Source: Gamarada debralockiae
Taxonomy: Eukaryota; Ascomycota; Leotiomycetes; Helotiales; Hyphodiscaceae
NCBI GenBank assembly: GCA_002803225.1
Contig: NXFV01000640.1
Span: 62,001-126,000 of the forward strand
DNA length: 64,000 bases
Direction: 5' to 3'
A program made the position numbers and the translations under genes. The notes under the pieces are model-generated. The model worked only from the letters and a program-made list of their open reading frames with translations, was not told the origin of the DNA and made no database searches. Shown here piece by piece: positions 21,701 through 34,162 of the stretch (the stretch's first letter is position 1; each line of letters opens with the position of its first letter).

Positions 21701-22334
21701 ATAGAATGTAACAATTTCATTAGTTCTCCTCAGCATCGGACGAGATGTAGGCAACGGCCACGTGGAGTCACCGTTCTACGTCTTCATGTGGATGTGCATT
21801 CGCAAGAATCACAAACATTATTGGTAGCACTACTATCACTTTGAACGATATTATGCTAAAAGGGGACTGAAACTACGGCCCATGAAAGTTTCATATTATA
21901 CTGCTCAAAGATCTGGAGACCTTTCTTGAGAACGTCTCTGTCGCGAAAGTGAGCGGGGCCGATTTGGTGGTGCGTCACTAAACTCTTGTCATGATGGATT
22001 TGGGATGCCGAGGTGCTCATTTCAGGGATCATAATCAAACGAATGATGGTAGACAGCAAGTCTATTGCCGGTGCTTTAATTTCAAGAACTACAATTATCA
22101 ATATATTTGATCACAAAGGAGCGACGTTGACCACAGACGTCTAGTCCAGAGATCTTTCAATAGCCAGAGATACCCGCACTCCACCTCGACAACACCGGAT
22201 TAAAAGGACATAAAAGAAACAAAGTCGATCAAATCAGAAGGAAATCCAAAGAGCTCCAGAAACCTAAACCCTGACACAAGAACCATCAAGACCCCAGTTA
22301 TTTCCCTTCGATGCCTGAGTAGATCACCAGCACA
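21701..22334. other. intergenic
   Basis: Nothing recognisable. The frame at 21856..22101 (minus) lies downstream of the secreted-protein gene and shows no domain. Confidence 0.45.
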
Positions 22335-23525
22335 CTAGCAGGTGTTCTGGACAGGAACTTCCTGACAACTAATTGGCCCTGGGAAGGGGTTTGTGCAAAG
22401 AGTATCGCACGCGACACCAGGAGCAACGAAGACTCTGTACTCTTGACCCGGGAAGGCAAGTCGGAATTGCTTGGGGTCAGTTGGAGCAAGCCCAGTAGCT
22501 CTGTATCCTGCTCGGCAAGCACAGTAGTCATTGTTGCTTGGAGTATTGATGCAAGAGGTTGTGATATCGCAGAAGTTGAGGGACTGTTTTGAAGTCAGTG
22601 AGATATACTTGGGAGTTTGACGGGGTGGCTTACTGGGATAGGATTACACGTCTGGCACGGAGTGTGGCATTTAGCCTGGCAGTTGGCCTCGCATTCAGCC
22701 TGGGTAGAACCGGTGGCGGTTCCCTCGTAGCCTATACAATCGTTAGCCTTGAAGTCTTCAAAGATGCTGTGAGTTCTTACAGCAAGAGCATGTGCAGGTC
22801 ACAGGTTCATTTTGGCAAGTTGATGAGCAATTGCTTCCAGGGGTGCCATTTAGCTGCCAACCATCGCTAAAGAGGGGCGTGATTAGCTAAGATATTCGGC
22901 AGAGGAGAAAGAACAGCGGGCTACTTACTCACACTGCTCACCAGCAGCATCGTCGATAATTCCGTCTCCACAGTACCCACAAAATTTACAGTCGGTTGAA
23001 CAACCACTGCCATAAACTCCTGTTTGACATTAGTAACGGTTATTGGATTCGAGCATGGGAAACCGACCATTCAAACTATGGACATTTCCAAGTCAGCATT
23101 GCCCCGTAAAAAATAGGCTGTGTGAATACGTACGCGCCTGCATCGCACTCCTCTGGTGGTTCAATTACTCCGTCTCCACAGCTATACTTATGGCAAGTGG
23201 GATCACACCCAGAACCCGGTGTGTTGTTCGATACAACGCCAAGATCGCACTCTTCCCCGGGCTGGACTATGCCATCGCCGCATACGCCGCCGCATTCAGA
23301 TCCGCAATCTCCAGGGTGAGTATAGATGGGCCCCCAAGAGGAGGTATAGGTAGGAGGGTAAGTAGGGGTGTAGGTTGGAGTGTAAGTTGGAGTGTAGGTT
23401 GGAGTGTAGGTCGGAGTGGAGGGAGTGTAGGTTGAGGTGTAGGTGGGGGTATAACTGTCCGAGTGACCTGGCAAAGCCGTGGCAATGCCAAAGACAACAG
23501 CAAGAGCGGCGTAGTTGAAACGCAT
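22335..23525 (-). CDS. secreted cysteine-rich protein with YTPT repeats and three CGDG-type Cys repeats (6 exons)
   Basis: The exons, in order, are 23134..23525, 23068..23075, 22929..23019, 22781..22866, 22634..22731 and 22335..22583. All five introns are 48-62 nt and GT-AG, the phases fit, and the product is 307 aa. Exon 2 is an 8-nt microexon; it restores the text DAGALNGVYGSGC. The N-terminus MRFNYAALAVVFGIATALPG is a signal peptide. A threonine/tyrosine/proline repeat (YTPT, about seven copies) follows, a likely O-glycosylated stalk. Then come three repeats of the form CGDGIVQPGEECDLG...GSGC..TC, resembling the cysteine-rich repeat known from myxobacterial surface proteins (DUF4215-like). 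A further Cys-rich, EGF-like C-terminus contains CACRAGY. It is probably extracellular or cell-wall; the function is unknown. Confidence 0.83.
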
Positions 23526-25429
23526 GATGATGGCAATGAAGTAGTTGTTGAGGTTAAATAATAACACTGATAGCGAAGAACGAGGAACTGCGAACTTAGT
23601 AGTTGAGGAAAAGTTGAATTGTATGGGATAGGAGTCCAGAAGGCAATGGTATTTCTGTGGTGCAGAAAGAAATTCCCCAAGGAGATACGGCCTCGTCTTA
23701 TACACAGATATACTTTGAAGATGTATCTACACCTCTCGCATCTAGGCACCCAACCAGCCTCCTTGACTCATGATGTCTCGCCCCCATAAGCTTGATGAGG
23801 TTGGATTCAGATTCACGAGATGTTATCGGCCGGAATGAACGCCTTCATCAGCTCTGGTGGTTGTTGAGATGTTCGTGATGCCTTTGCTGAAGGACGCCAA
23901 AGACGGTGAAGAGCGGCTATGCTTGGAAGCACGGCCAATAGCAAGATAGGTCTCATCCTTCCCTAGATCTTGAAGTCTTGGGAGGAAGGCAGTGCGTTTA
24001 CTCACAGCTCATTATTCGCAGCTTGGAGGTTGACGTGGTTGCTACGCGGTGAGAGTGGCCATTCTCTGGTAGCCTGGCGGCTCTTGTAAGGCAGGAGAGG
24101 CATAAATTTTGTTGTCTCTCCTCACAAGGAGCAAGCAAAGGAATGGATGCCTCATGTGGCTCGTAAGATTAGACCAACGACGTAACGAAAGTGAACCACG
24201 CTGCTTATGGCGTGCATGTGCCACATACATAAGACACGTTCGGAGGTTTTAAGCTCACAGATATGCCAAGGCAATCCTCAGCCTTGCCTTGCCAAGGTGC
24301 GACGGAGGCACACCTCATCAAGGCTAGGCAGTCAACTTGAGACAACTTGGCTTGGTGGCATTCGTGAGACTTTGGTAATAGCAGAACATCAAACGAAATG
24401 TAGCAGAGCATTGGAAGGAAATTGCAGTTTCGACAGACTTCAATCGATCGAACCTCACCCATTGTAGATACCCGAATCCAGTGTCGTCCTCTACCGAATG
24501 GAAACGTCGTAAAGGGTAGCCTAAAAATTAAGCATAATTCTCAATGCAACGTCGCTCCCGAATCCAACGACGAGAACCAAACTTCCTGCCAAACCCAAAA
24601 ATAGCGCCAGCCACGATACTCGTATCGCGATACAAAATGCCGACGCTTGTGATCTCAGCTATGATGCAGGCTTTCGGAACAAGTTGTGACTGGTGGTTGG
24701 TGATTCTTCAGGGCTGTCATCCGGCAGCCGCATGGTACGATGCGCGACAAACTCTCCACCCCAGATTTTCGGTTTGACTTGCCGGGTCTTGCAGATGTTA
24801 GAGTGAGATACAGTAGCAATCGGTTGTTACCGTAGAATGATCGAGGCTGAGTATGTCAGTCGGAGGTTTTTGGTTGGTTGCGTACGAAGGATGTTGGTGA
24901 ATGGTGGGGCATGGGGCGGCCGCAAACCGAGGGTGTTTCCGCTGAAACGCGTCGTCTCGCTGCAGCTGCGGAGCTGATAATTGGTATCGTATGACTCCAC
25001 GGTACGTTCCGTATTTTGAGCAGGAGCCACCACGAGGTCTGTTAATCCCTAAGAATAAAGTAAGATCCGAAAACGCCGGGCGATTGTCGTTAGCGGCCCG
25101 ATGGGTTGGAGTTATGGAAGGAAAACGTAGAAAGACTCTCGAGGCTTTGAGAAAGAGCAACACGTGGGTGTTTGAGACTCGGCGGTTTTCTCAAAGGAAA
25201 GGAATGTTGGATTCTCCTCTGGCCGACGTACAGGCCTACGTATTCGCTCAAGTTAGAAGAAATCTCCGCAGTAACGAGTCCGCCATGTCGGCGAACAATT
25301 CTAGCTCACTCATAGGAGTCTCATATGTATGATGTCATCTTCGTCCAAATGTCTGTATGCTTTGCCAAGCTCATGCTTCCCTCAAATAGCGACTTCGGCA
25401 AAGCATTTGTATCAAGAGTCTGGACCCGA
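23526..25429. other. about 1.9 kb intergenic
   Basis: No supported gene. Several short frames on both strands (23823..24005, 24205..24467, 24798..25163, 24991..25332) have no domain, and their overlaps on opposite strands argue against coding. Confidence 0.45.
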
Positions 25430-25995
25430 CTAACCGGGCAGAATCATTCCCTCGGCCTCACCAGATTCGAAGCTAAAATGTGAAGGTGGCCGAGAATGCT
25501 CTGTATATAGGGAGTGCTCCAAAATGAGAACCAAGTGAACTAGGGCTTGCACATAAGCCTGATGCATGCGGTCTGGACATTGGCATATGGAGATGCCTGT
25601 CTCCTCTTCAATCGGCGAGACGTAGGTCGAGGTAATTTGAGGAGGTAGGAAGCACATGGTGGCATATCTAGATCGATCTTCATTCACCAAACAATTAGAA
25701 AGGCTTAAATAAACAGCTGGAAGTCGCAATAGTAGCTCATCTAAAAGGGATCTTTGTCCATAGTATGTCCGGAGCGCCGTAGAGCCCGTGAAGCATTTGT
25801 GTGACGAAAGTCATCAAGGAGCCAAAGCGCTGGCGAATTAACCTCAGGTACTTCCATAACACTCATCCCAGGTGCCCATAAGCCAACTACATCTTCTAGT
25901 GATCGTATAGCTTTAGAGGATGGTGGAAGTTGGAGACTGTGTCCCTCCAAGGCAAACGTGATGGGATATGGACAATTGGCACACGCTTCAGGAGG
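25430..25995 (-). pseudogene. unrecognised coding relic
   Basis: Two adjoining minus frames read as one protein broken by a one-base shift and a stop near 25741. The upstream part contains CANCPYPITFALEGHSLQLP and SPALWLLDDFRHTNASRALR. The downstream part contains LSNCLVNEDRSRYATMCFLP and PPQITSTYVSPIEEETG. The residue composition looks coding. I do not recognise the family; transposon origin is possible. Confidence 0.3.
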
Positions 25996-26642
25996 TGAAT
26001 TGCTTCAAAGTGGAACTGGATCGGGCTGAGAATGTAACTTCGTAGACGACATCCCAAGCGCACGGCTGATAACCAGCCTTCCCGGAGTCTAGGTCGATCT
26101 CATGGTGGTGTGAATCACGGTTGCGACATCTTATGCGTGTAAGTCACGATGAGCGATGAGGACATTCACGGATGACTAAGTACGCTGTGGCCATTCATAT
26201 ATATTAGGCCCCTGTCAGAGAACATTTTCGTTTCCAATCAACATTACCTTCATAATCGCATGGGAACGGACTCATTCGACACTCAAACCTGGTTGAGATC
26301 AGGTATGGAATACTCAATTTGGAAGAAATTGAACGCATGTCCGATATTATTTTGTCTTTGTCTCGTTCTCGTGTCTTCCAGCTAAGTGCCGACTCTCATG
26401 GAAGAGGCGAGTCAGACGACAATCGAGCAGAGAATCACTATGGTGAAGTGAGGATCGTAACCGCAGTGTACAGTCTCAAACTTGTTATTTATTATGTTGC
26501 GTAGACCAGTGGTCTTAATATACAAACACATTTCCAAAACACATTGAAATTTTTATCATCGCACAATGCACCCTCCCGATTACCTCCCTTTCATGATCAG
26601 TTATCATGTCAGCCGTCAAATACATTTCAGTTCGTCGCGACT
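25996..26642. other. intergenic
   Basis: No gene seen between the coding relic and the 3' end of the CFEM gene. Confidence 0.5.
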
Positions 26643-27314
26643 TTACAAGACGGCCATGATTCCAAAGAAAATCGCCACGACCGCAGCCTCAAGACCCAAG
26701 AATGGCTTCATCATGGCTGCTCCGGCAGTAGTGACTTGAGACGGGTTTGCTGATGTTGTAGCGCTGCTGTTTGATGCAGCAGAAGTGGTTTTCGCCGCGG
26801 AGGAGGAAGTCGCGGAGGAGGAAGCCTTGGAGGAAGATGCGGAGGACGAAGTGCTCTGTGGAACGGAGGTGGTGCTAGTTGAAGCTGGAGCAGCGGACGT
26901 GGAGGTCGAGACCGAAGTCGAGGCAACAGAGCTTGCAGACGAGGCAGTTGTCGAGCCACTCCCGGAGCCGGAGGCTGCGGTCGCAGCGCAAGAGCAGACG
27001 GCCAGCGCACTAGACTGTGCGGCCAGCGCTGTGGCGATACCACAAGCTGAGATCACGCAGGCTTGAGCAGAGGCCGCAATTGCGGAGCTTGAAGCCGGTG
27101 TACATTGACAGGCAAAGTCTGTTGCGCCACAACCAACTGCGGAACCAGCAGAAAGGATACATGTTTGCTAAAGAGAGTCAGTTTATTTGGCCAAAAGACG
27201 ATGAATAATACTCACAGCACAGCTGGGAACTGCGGCCGCGACAGTAGCACAGGCACTCTGTGCAGCAGCAGCAGAGGCCAAACTGAGGGCAATGACGGAT
27301 CCGAAGAACTTCAT
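26643..27314 (-). CDS. CFEM-domain GPI-anchored protein (2 exons)
   Basis: Exon 1 is 27216..27314. A 48-nt intron (27168..27215; GTGAGT...TTTAG) leads to exon 2 (26643..27167), giving 207 aa. The signal peptide is MKFFGSVIALSLASAAAAQ. The CFEM cysteines follow in the family order: the C-A-Q-T-C start, a G-C-G-A-T-D-F-A-C-Q-C core, then QACVISACG, and C-S-C. The aspartate in ATDFAC is the residue that coordinates haem in characterised CFEM proteins. A long Ser/Ala/Thr-rich stalk leads to a hydrophobic C-terminal tail (LEAAVVAIFFGIMAVL) typical of GPI signals. Such proteins lie on the cell surface and act in haem/iron uptake, adhesion or host interaction. Confidence 0.9.
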
Positions 27315-30300
27315 GATTGCGATATTTTGCGCGTAACGACTGTTGTTTGGATGTCCAAGTTTTTATTTTTTGGGTGATCGAAAACGAGTGTTGATGGAGA
27401 ATGGTTGGAGAAACAAGAAGTGCGGGCTTCGGGCTTCAAATAATGCTGAAAAACACCCCAGAGACTATTGAATCGTGCGGGGAACCCAGGATTCCAAAGG
27501 TCGGAGGTAAATCCGTTAATTAGGGGGTAATGCATCTCAATACGAGACGATGATGCGTCGTAAGCCTTGCTGAATATAGTCTGGATACGAGAATATGCGT
27601 GTAAACCGGAATTTACCTACACCACTGCTCGCGAAGATCTTGACAGGCCATCGGCTGCCGAGGAAGATGGAAAAGCACATGTTCATTGATACCTTGCAGC
27701 TTTGCGCAGCACGTGCGAGGATGACTACCTGCCAATGCTTCACGATTGGTGGGCGACGGCTGTTGGAAATTGACGACGGAGAGAAAAATCCAATGGGGCA
27801 AGGTTGAGGCACAGTATGCAGGTGAAAACAAGGAAAGTGGGGTTGCGCCAAAACTTGCTCGGAAGGAGTATCAAAAGATGGAGATGCGGAGTTGTCGATC
27901 TCATCGAAAGATCAGGGATGCTTCGGCCCCACAGCCCTGAAGGAGGAAAGCTAACCGCCTCATTTCTGTTCCTGGACTACAGAGCCGTAACGCCACCAAT
28001 CAGACCAACGCCCCCTCTTCAATCCTTTTACGTAGTATCATAGTTTGAACGTGACTCCGATATCTTGCGAAGTCACAACCTCCGAGCTCCCCCGGACCTC
28101 TTACAAATTGGCGTGGAAAATTAAATTGCGATTCCAAGAGGAGAACGAGGACCGCGGAGAGCCTGAGATTCGAAACAAAGCGACATTTGTTTTTGAAAAT
28201 CTCGAAGCGAAGCGTCAATGAAGATAGGCTGATCTCGAGAATCGAAGGGAATCGGGCTGTGGCGTACGCCACACGCCGCCATCATCGTTGAGAGCATGTG
28301 AAATGATGCTACGCAAAGAAGATGTTGCTTCCAAATATGGAACTGTGAGCTTACCTCGCACCAAATATTGCCTTGAGGATTGGGACTGCTTTCGTACAGG
28401 CCCCAAACAATCAAAGCCTTCTCCGTCTGTGCTTCTACGAGCTGTTTAAACCTGTTAGGGTAAATCCAGTAAAATACTGATGATCTATTGGCTGATTTCC
28501 CCTGTTACAGTAGAATCTTCGAGAGGTGCACAGACACAAAAGGTTGGGCCTGTACGAAAGTAGATTGAATGGTGACCCAAAAAGAACAATTGCATCGGTC
28601 AAACAACGGAAATCAAATGTTTGCTAACGCGATGGCCCCTGGATCTTGCAGAGTGGGGAGGATTTAACCTGTTAGTATTTCGATAAGTCTGAGTTATGCA
28701 ATGAACATCGCAGTTGCTCCCGTCTGCACAACATGAAAGACTCGAGGAGTCTCCAAGTTGAACAAGCACAGAGCAGATTCGAATGCTCTGGCCCCTTGGT
28801 CGGTGATTTCTCTTCCCTTCTCTTCTCATCTGGACTCAGTCATCGACAGAGCGCGCATCCGGGCCGAGATATCGTCGTAAGGTTGACAGCACTGAAAACC
28901 TCCCAAAAGTGTTTGCGCTCTGTCATCCCTCCAACGCCTCTTACTGGAAACAATCCACTGAGTTTCATCTGCAGGGAATATTACATGGCAGACTACCACA
29001 CGTCCCGAAAGTCATCATGGAGGCAGTCTTTAGCTTAAAAACCGATCTGAAGCACGAACTCGACCGACATCAAGACCCGAGATGTCTGTGAAGAGTTCAA
29101 TACTCAGCAGGAACCAACTACGGACTAAAAGGGTACTTAACCCGGAACATCACCTCAGTTTGCAGAAGGTCGTGCGATCCAAGCTTTCAACAACGTCGGA
29201 TTCTTCGGCCTTGACACTGCAAGCTCCGGAATGCGGGTGAAAAGCCTTGACGGAAGAATATCGGATAGTCATCTCCACGCGCAAAACATATGGATGCGTT
29301 GCGGCTTGGGAAATGCCAGGTCCTCGAGTCCCAAGAAGCAAGTGCAACAGCGATAACACGGGTTGCTTGAAATGCAACAAGGTTATTTCTTGCTACACCG
29401 GTGTCGAAGAAGCTGCCGAACGGCAAGTTGGACGCGCACACTGAAACCCTGCATCTCAAAGAGGTTTTGACATTTGTTCTTGGTTTGGTGAGCTTTTCAT
29501 TCCTGCTTTTCGACAGTGCCTTTCTGCCTTTGTACTCGAGTATTGTCTACCGCTCAAGTGTAGGCTAGAAAGTTCAAGCAGGTCAAACAATTTTCAAGTC
29601 AATTTTTGGGATGGGACAGAATATTTTCGGAATGGACGACGCTTGCCCAATATGTATAACATCTCCAATCCCGCAGAAATACCATGGTACCCGGATATCG
29701 AAATGAGATCATCAATCCTTTAGGAAAAGTAAGGAAAGTTCAGGATTAGACGGACGCGGAACAAGAGGAGAGACCAGTCGAACCTCAGCTACGAATTGGT
29801 GACTTCATGCTTCAGAGGAGTTAATAGCGCACGGCGATTAAATCAGTCCTTCGACAGACGACAGCGATGGCAAAGAACGACAGCACGATGAAAGACCACA
29901 CTGACATTAGCTGTCAATACATTCTGATCCAGGTTGGCTCTTGTCTACTTATGTGCGTTTCCTACGACCAACAACTGAGTTTGGGTGTGACTGTGTGTCA
30001 CTCTTTTCAGGCGGGACAACCCAGTTAATTCCCGTTCGCATCGACATGAGTGCGCAAGCAGATTTCACCCACCGAAAAAGTAGTCCGTTTGCTCGACTTA
30101 AATAAATTCTCAGCGCTCCACACCCGCTCAAATATCGACGCACTTCGCACAGCTATGAAGAGTGTGTTGTTTAGCTCCAATTTGCGGATGTTCATTGAGC
30201 GTCTATGGTTCACCTCACTGTCATCTCTTTGGTCATGACAATTGATTTCTGTTGGTATTTCTAGCCTCGCATACCTCCCAACTTCTTTCCGTCATCACTG

Positions 30301-30439
30301 ACTTCCCTTCTCACGAAACCCACCCCTCAATGTACTCCCATCAACTACTACCACCTCTCCCCCTTCAGCTCCCTACCCCTCTCCATGCTCAACGGCATTT
30401 TTCCCTCTTGATTCATCATCCCGATGGGACTTGCCTCCT
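27315..30439. other. about 3.1 kb without a convincing gene
   Basis: One minus segment looks coding, about 28350..28445: KQLVEAQTEKALIVWGLYES, then SPNPQGNIWCE, bounded by an acceptor-like CTAACAG upstream and a GTAAGC donor downstream. No matching neighbouring exons were found. The remaining frames on both strands show no domain. Confidence 0.4.
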
Positions 30440-30832
30440 TCACTGCACCCGTCGCTCGATCCGCAGACGGATGCGGGTCCACGTTTTCTGTCGCCGGGGC
30501 CTCCTTCTCCTCTTTGCTTCTTCTAGTTTCTCCTGTTCCGTGGGTTCGAGTTTGTTAGTATCTGTGTTCTTGTCCGAATTGTGATAACAGGTAGGGGTAG
30601 GAGGCCGTTTGTCATCTGCTGGCGGATTTGAAGCTGGCGGTCCACCCGAATGGTGTGCTGCACCGACATTGGCTAGCACTGTATCTTCAAGAGATTGAGG
30701 TGGAGGATATTGACTGTTCAAGACCTGTGGATCGCTGGCTTGAGGTGTGGACGACGAAGTTTGGTGGAGGTGAATGTTTTGCAGTCGATGGTTGTTGCAG
30801 TTGAGCTTCGGGCTGGAGACCTTTTTGTGCAT
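30440..30832 (-). CDS. hypothetical protein, proline-rich with basic C-terminus
   Basis: A 130-codon intronless frame with its own ATG. It is rich in P, S, Q and N and ends in an arginine-rich stretch (EEAKRRRRPRRQKTWTRIR) that could be a nuclear-localisation or nucleic-acid-binding tail. There is no recognisable domain. Composition is unlike random sequence, but nothing confirms expression. It may be one exon of a longer gene. Confidence 0.35.
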   Translation of the reverse strand: MHKKVSSPKLNCNNHRLQNIHLHQTSSSTPQASDPQVLNSQYPPPQSLEDTVLANVGAAHHSGGPPASNPPADDKRPPTPTCYHNSDKNTDTNKLEPTEQEKLEEAKRRRRPRRQKTWTRIRLRIERRVQ

Positions 30833-31036
30833 TCCAGTTAGGATCCGGGAAGGAAAGAGAAGCAGGCTAGATATCCGTGCATGAGGTCGTGATGAAGGTA
30901 TTTAGCATGATGTCATTCGATACAGAGTACCTCGTATGCTACGGTCCGATGACATCGAAAGGAGTAACTCTCGACAAGGCGTGACCTTCTAGCGCCAAGG
31001 ATTTGAAATCTTCAAGGGGTATATGTAACTGCATTG

Positions 31037-31698
31037 TTACCAAACATACTCAATCAATGGTATGGCTGTTATACGGCCAATGAGATTATCTATTCGTGTA
31101 CTTTCCTCCCAGGGCAATCTTTCCTTGAGTTTCCTACGAAGAACCCATATTTGGATCTCCAACGGGCCCTCCCTCACTAACTCGTTGCGGGAAAGATCGG
31201 GGAAAGCCCTTTCGCTGAGCACATTCGTGGGCCTCTGCGAATTAGTCGTTGACATGGGCAGTGTCATGTCGTCCCTATCAGTCGGGTTCTCCATCCGCTG
31301 TTGGTTGGGCATTTGGGTCCAGATTTGCTGTACAGCCTCCATACAGCTGCTAAAAAGAAAGATCGCGGCTCCGCAATAAAAGGATTGTTTGAGTCAAACG
31401 TCGCAGTGTTCTCTTTCCAGGACGGAGAAGAAGTTTGGTGCAGAAATGGCTCCTGATCGACTTCATTTACAACTTCGGCGTTTAGAAATATTGCAAGGAA
31501 ATTGTAACCTCCAGAACGAGGGGGGAACGTCTTCGAGAAGCCTGGTGCCGAGTCCCCGCTGTCCAGGAGTTTCGATTCACTTTCAAGTAAAAATTCGTCA
31601 AGTAAAAGTGGGCCAGGTGTAGGTGCATTAGGAGTCAGAAAAGGAAAATTGGCCGTCTGATCATCATATGAATCTGCTTCCGTGTTAAAAGTCTGCAA
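31037..31698 (-). CDS. hypothetical protein, at least 2 exons, 5' end unresolved
   Basis: The upstream frame (to 31698) starts at a TTG, not an ATG, and is preceded by an acceptor-like ATATTGCAG, so a first exon is missing from this model. A 51-nt intron (31344..31394; donor GTTTGA, acceptor TTTTTAG) joins it in phase to the second frame, giving the text TATSCMEAVQQIWTQM. The protein is acidic at the front (LLLDEFLLESESKLLDSGD) and ends LKERLPWEESTRIDNLIG. No family is recognised. It lies downstream of the kinase gene on the same strand, with about 230 bp between them. Confidence 0.4.
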
Positions 31699-31931
31699 TA
31701 TCGGTCATGGGAAAGTTGAGGTGAATGATCACTGCTGGGTGATGGTAGATGGAGAGGTGTTGTGCAACATTGTGACTGGCTTATATCCTCCTTACTTTTA
31801 TATTAGCGGCGTAAGACAATGTAAGAAAGAAAGGGGACTCACGTTTACTGAGTCATGGCGTTGGAAGGCCAATGAGTAAGAGAGACAATGTTGTTACCAA
31901 AAGCAAAGCTATTGGGAGTAATATACCAGGG

Positions 31932-33512
31932 TTATGGCTCGCTGGAGACGGGTTCGTAGTTACCATTACCTGATATGGACGAGGGCTCAAGTTCTTCCGG
32001 CTCTGAATACATCATGTCTGATCCGAACTCTTCAAGGAAATGTGATTTACGGCCAAATGGCATGTTAAATTTGGGTGGAGGGTAGGCCGCCTCTGAGGCC
32101 TGCCACTCTTCTTGGACTCGCACTGATTGCATGAAGTGCCTTCGCCTTCCTTTGTATAGCGAATCTTATAACTGTAATCAGACACAGGACTAGGCCAAAG
32201 ATAGAATATACCTACCGTTTGCCTTAATACGTATAATGTAGTCGCTACAGCAGTTGCTGAAATAAAATCTGGCGGAGGTTATCAAGCTGATAGTCAAGAG
32301 CCTCAAGCTGACTTCTGCACTCGTTGGTCTCTTGACCGAATCTTCTGCAAGCATTGTCTGAATAAGATCTAGCAGTTCGTGAGAAGCAGGATCCTCGCCT
32401 TGAGGTAGCAGGCAGCCACGTAGTTTGAGAATCCACCCTCGCAGTCTGTCAGGGTTCTTCTGAAATGATTGATCATCCTCACTACTCCTGAAGATGTCGA
32501 AGTCGAGTAATGAGAGTCCGAGATAGACCGTCTTGATCTGCAAGAAGACACATCCCAGAGAATATATGTCTGCTGCACGCCCTCGGGGTTCCCAACGTGC
32601 AACCTCAGGTGCGCAGTATTTATAGGTACCTCGCGCAGTTCCATTAGTGACACTGGTCGACGCATCTGTAAAATCTCGGCTGACTCCAAAATCTGTTAGA
32701 AACAGACCGTCGTTTGGATTCAGTAAAACATTGCTTGGCTTGAGATCCTTATGCCGGACGCCGTTCTGATGAAGATATTCGACAGCGTTGGCCAGACACC
32801 CATACGCAGTCTTCAATCGAACACAGGCCCCAAACACAGATTGCTCGATCCCAAGACGTTCTAGGAGTTGAACCAGGCCCTCTCCGAGCTCCTCAGTTGT
32901 GCTCCGTTGCTGTTCATCCAGTTCATCCAGAAACATACCCAAATCGCAGACAGCGGCAGGGAACAATAGGAGCCCGAGGATGTGCTTCTGAGTATACGAG
33001 CCCACAAGTGTGATAATATGCTTGTGGTTCAGCTTCCTCAGAATATCCAGCTCCCGCCTAACGTCCTCAATTCTCATACGCCGACTGCAGTATATTTGTT
33101 TCCTTGCAAGGGTAACACGTATTTGCTTCCCTGCAAGAGTAACATATCGGCAGGTAACTTCATCGACATCCGCGCTGGCTCCTCGACCAAGCGTTACCCC
33201 CGCTTTCAGTGGTACGTCGTCCTTTCGCCCGAATTCGACGTGCTGGCCTCGTCCTGACCAATGGCCTTCGGTGTCAAACATAGCCAGAATATCTTCCCCA
33301 GTGACCACGTCTGGCGGTAGACCGATAGATGTGGGTGGAGGCGGCAGATTTCCATATCCATCCTCACTACCCCAATCATCGCCAGTATAGTCCGCTGACC
33401 TCGCATTTGCCAAAAACTCGGTGTTTTGGCGATTGGTAGGGTAAATTCGCGCCATCTTCGCCAAATTCAAGACGTTCGTTGTAGTCGACGTTGTGCTTGG
33501 AAATGTATGCAA
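31932..33512 (-). CDS. serine/threonine protein kinase (2 exons)
   Basis: Exon 1 is 32216..33512. A 51-nt intron (32165..32215; GTAGGT...TAAG) leads to exon 2 (31932..32164), giving 509 aa. The kinase domain spans about residues 95-415. The glycine loop is LGRGASADVDEV and the lysine region is VTLARKQIY. The catalytic loop is HKDLKPSNVLL (HKD in place of HRD, catalytic Asp kept), the magnesium motif is DFGVSRD, and the APE motif is CAPEVA. The residues expected for activity are therefore present. A 27-bp tandem duplication places VTLAGKQIR directly before VTLARKQIY, so two lysines could fill the VAIK position. The tail is serine/glutamate/proline-rich. An alternative start is MARIYPTNRQ, 19 residues in. 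No accessory domain shows the pathway; its neighbours (ankyrin, TPR, HET genes) are only suggestive. Confidence 0.85.
33092..33143 (-). repeat. 27-bp tandem duplication inside the kinase gene
   Basis: Two imperfect copies of about 25 bp, offset by 27 bp (33119..33143 and 33092..33116), code VTLAGKQIR and VTLARKQIY. The duplication keeps the reading frame and inserts nine residues at the ATP-lysine strand. Confidence 0.8.
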
Positions 33513-34162
33513 TGTGCCAGTGTCGGTTTGGGGAAAGCCTGATTCGGCGTTGGGCCGCTTTGCGTTCTGAATGAAGGGGAGTCTAACGGGGTATTGCCGG
33601 CCGCAAGAACGAAGCCTAAGTCTCTGGTTCTATATTTCAACCGCGTGTCTCTTTCGTAGCCAGTTAGCATTAACGCAAATTTTCTCCAGGATCAAAACGC
33701 AACAAGCTGAGCAAAACGGCCCAAAGTCATTCGATAAATCATGATATGTGCAGCGCATTCAGCGACCGTAGTTTCGAAATAGATGCCTTCGATTTATATC
33801 TTACGAGATAGCGATTGATACCATGGCAAGTATTGGCGGATGTCGACTTTGAAGGCTGTTGAAGGAGAAGTTTCCGTTTTCGAGGTTGGTGGGTTGACTG
33901 CGAAACGAGGCTGCATGATTCGTCGGCTGGCTGTCCTCAAATGAATGTAGAAAACCGCAGAGGCAGGAAATATGGCTTTCATATAAAAATTGAATTTCTG
34001 CAACAGAATCTTATATACTTTGCTGTAGCTTCTAGCGTGGTCATTGACAGAGGCTTATTAGTAGCCAGATGAAATGGCTGCCTCCAAAGTCCCAGAACTG
34101 CTCTGGCTGAAATTCATCGGCCCGTCGAAAGGAGCTCAGAAAGAAAACGAGCTCGCCGTGTG
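33513..34162. other. intergenic
   Basis: Upstream region of the kinase. Short frames here show no domain. Confidence 0.45.

Noticed and set aside
26785..27066. Plus-strand acidic ORF opposite the CFEM gene
   Set aside because: It is the antisense of the Ser/Ala-rich stalk; its Glu/Ala-rich composition follows from that repeat.
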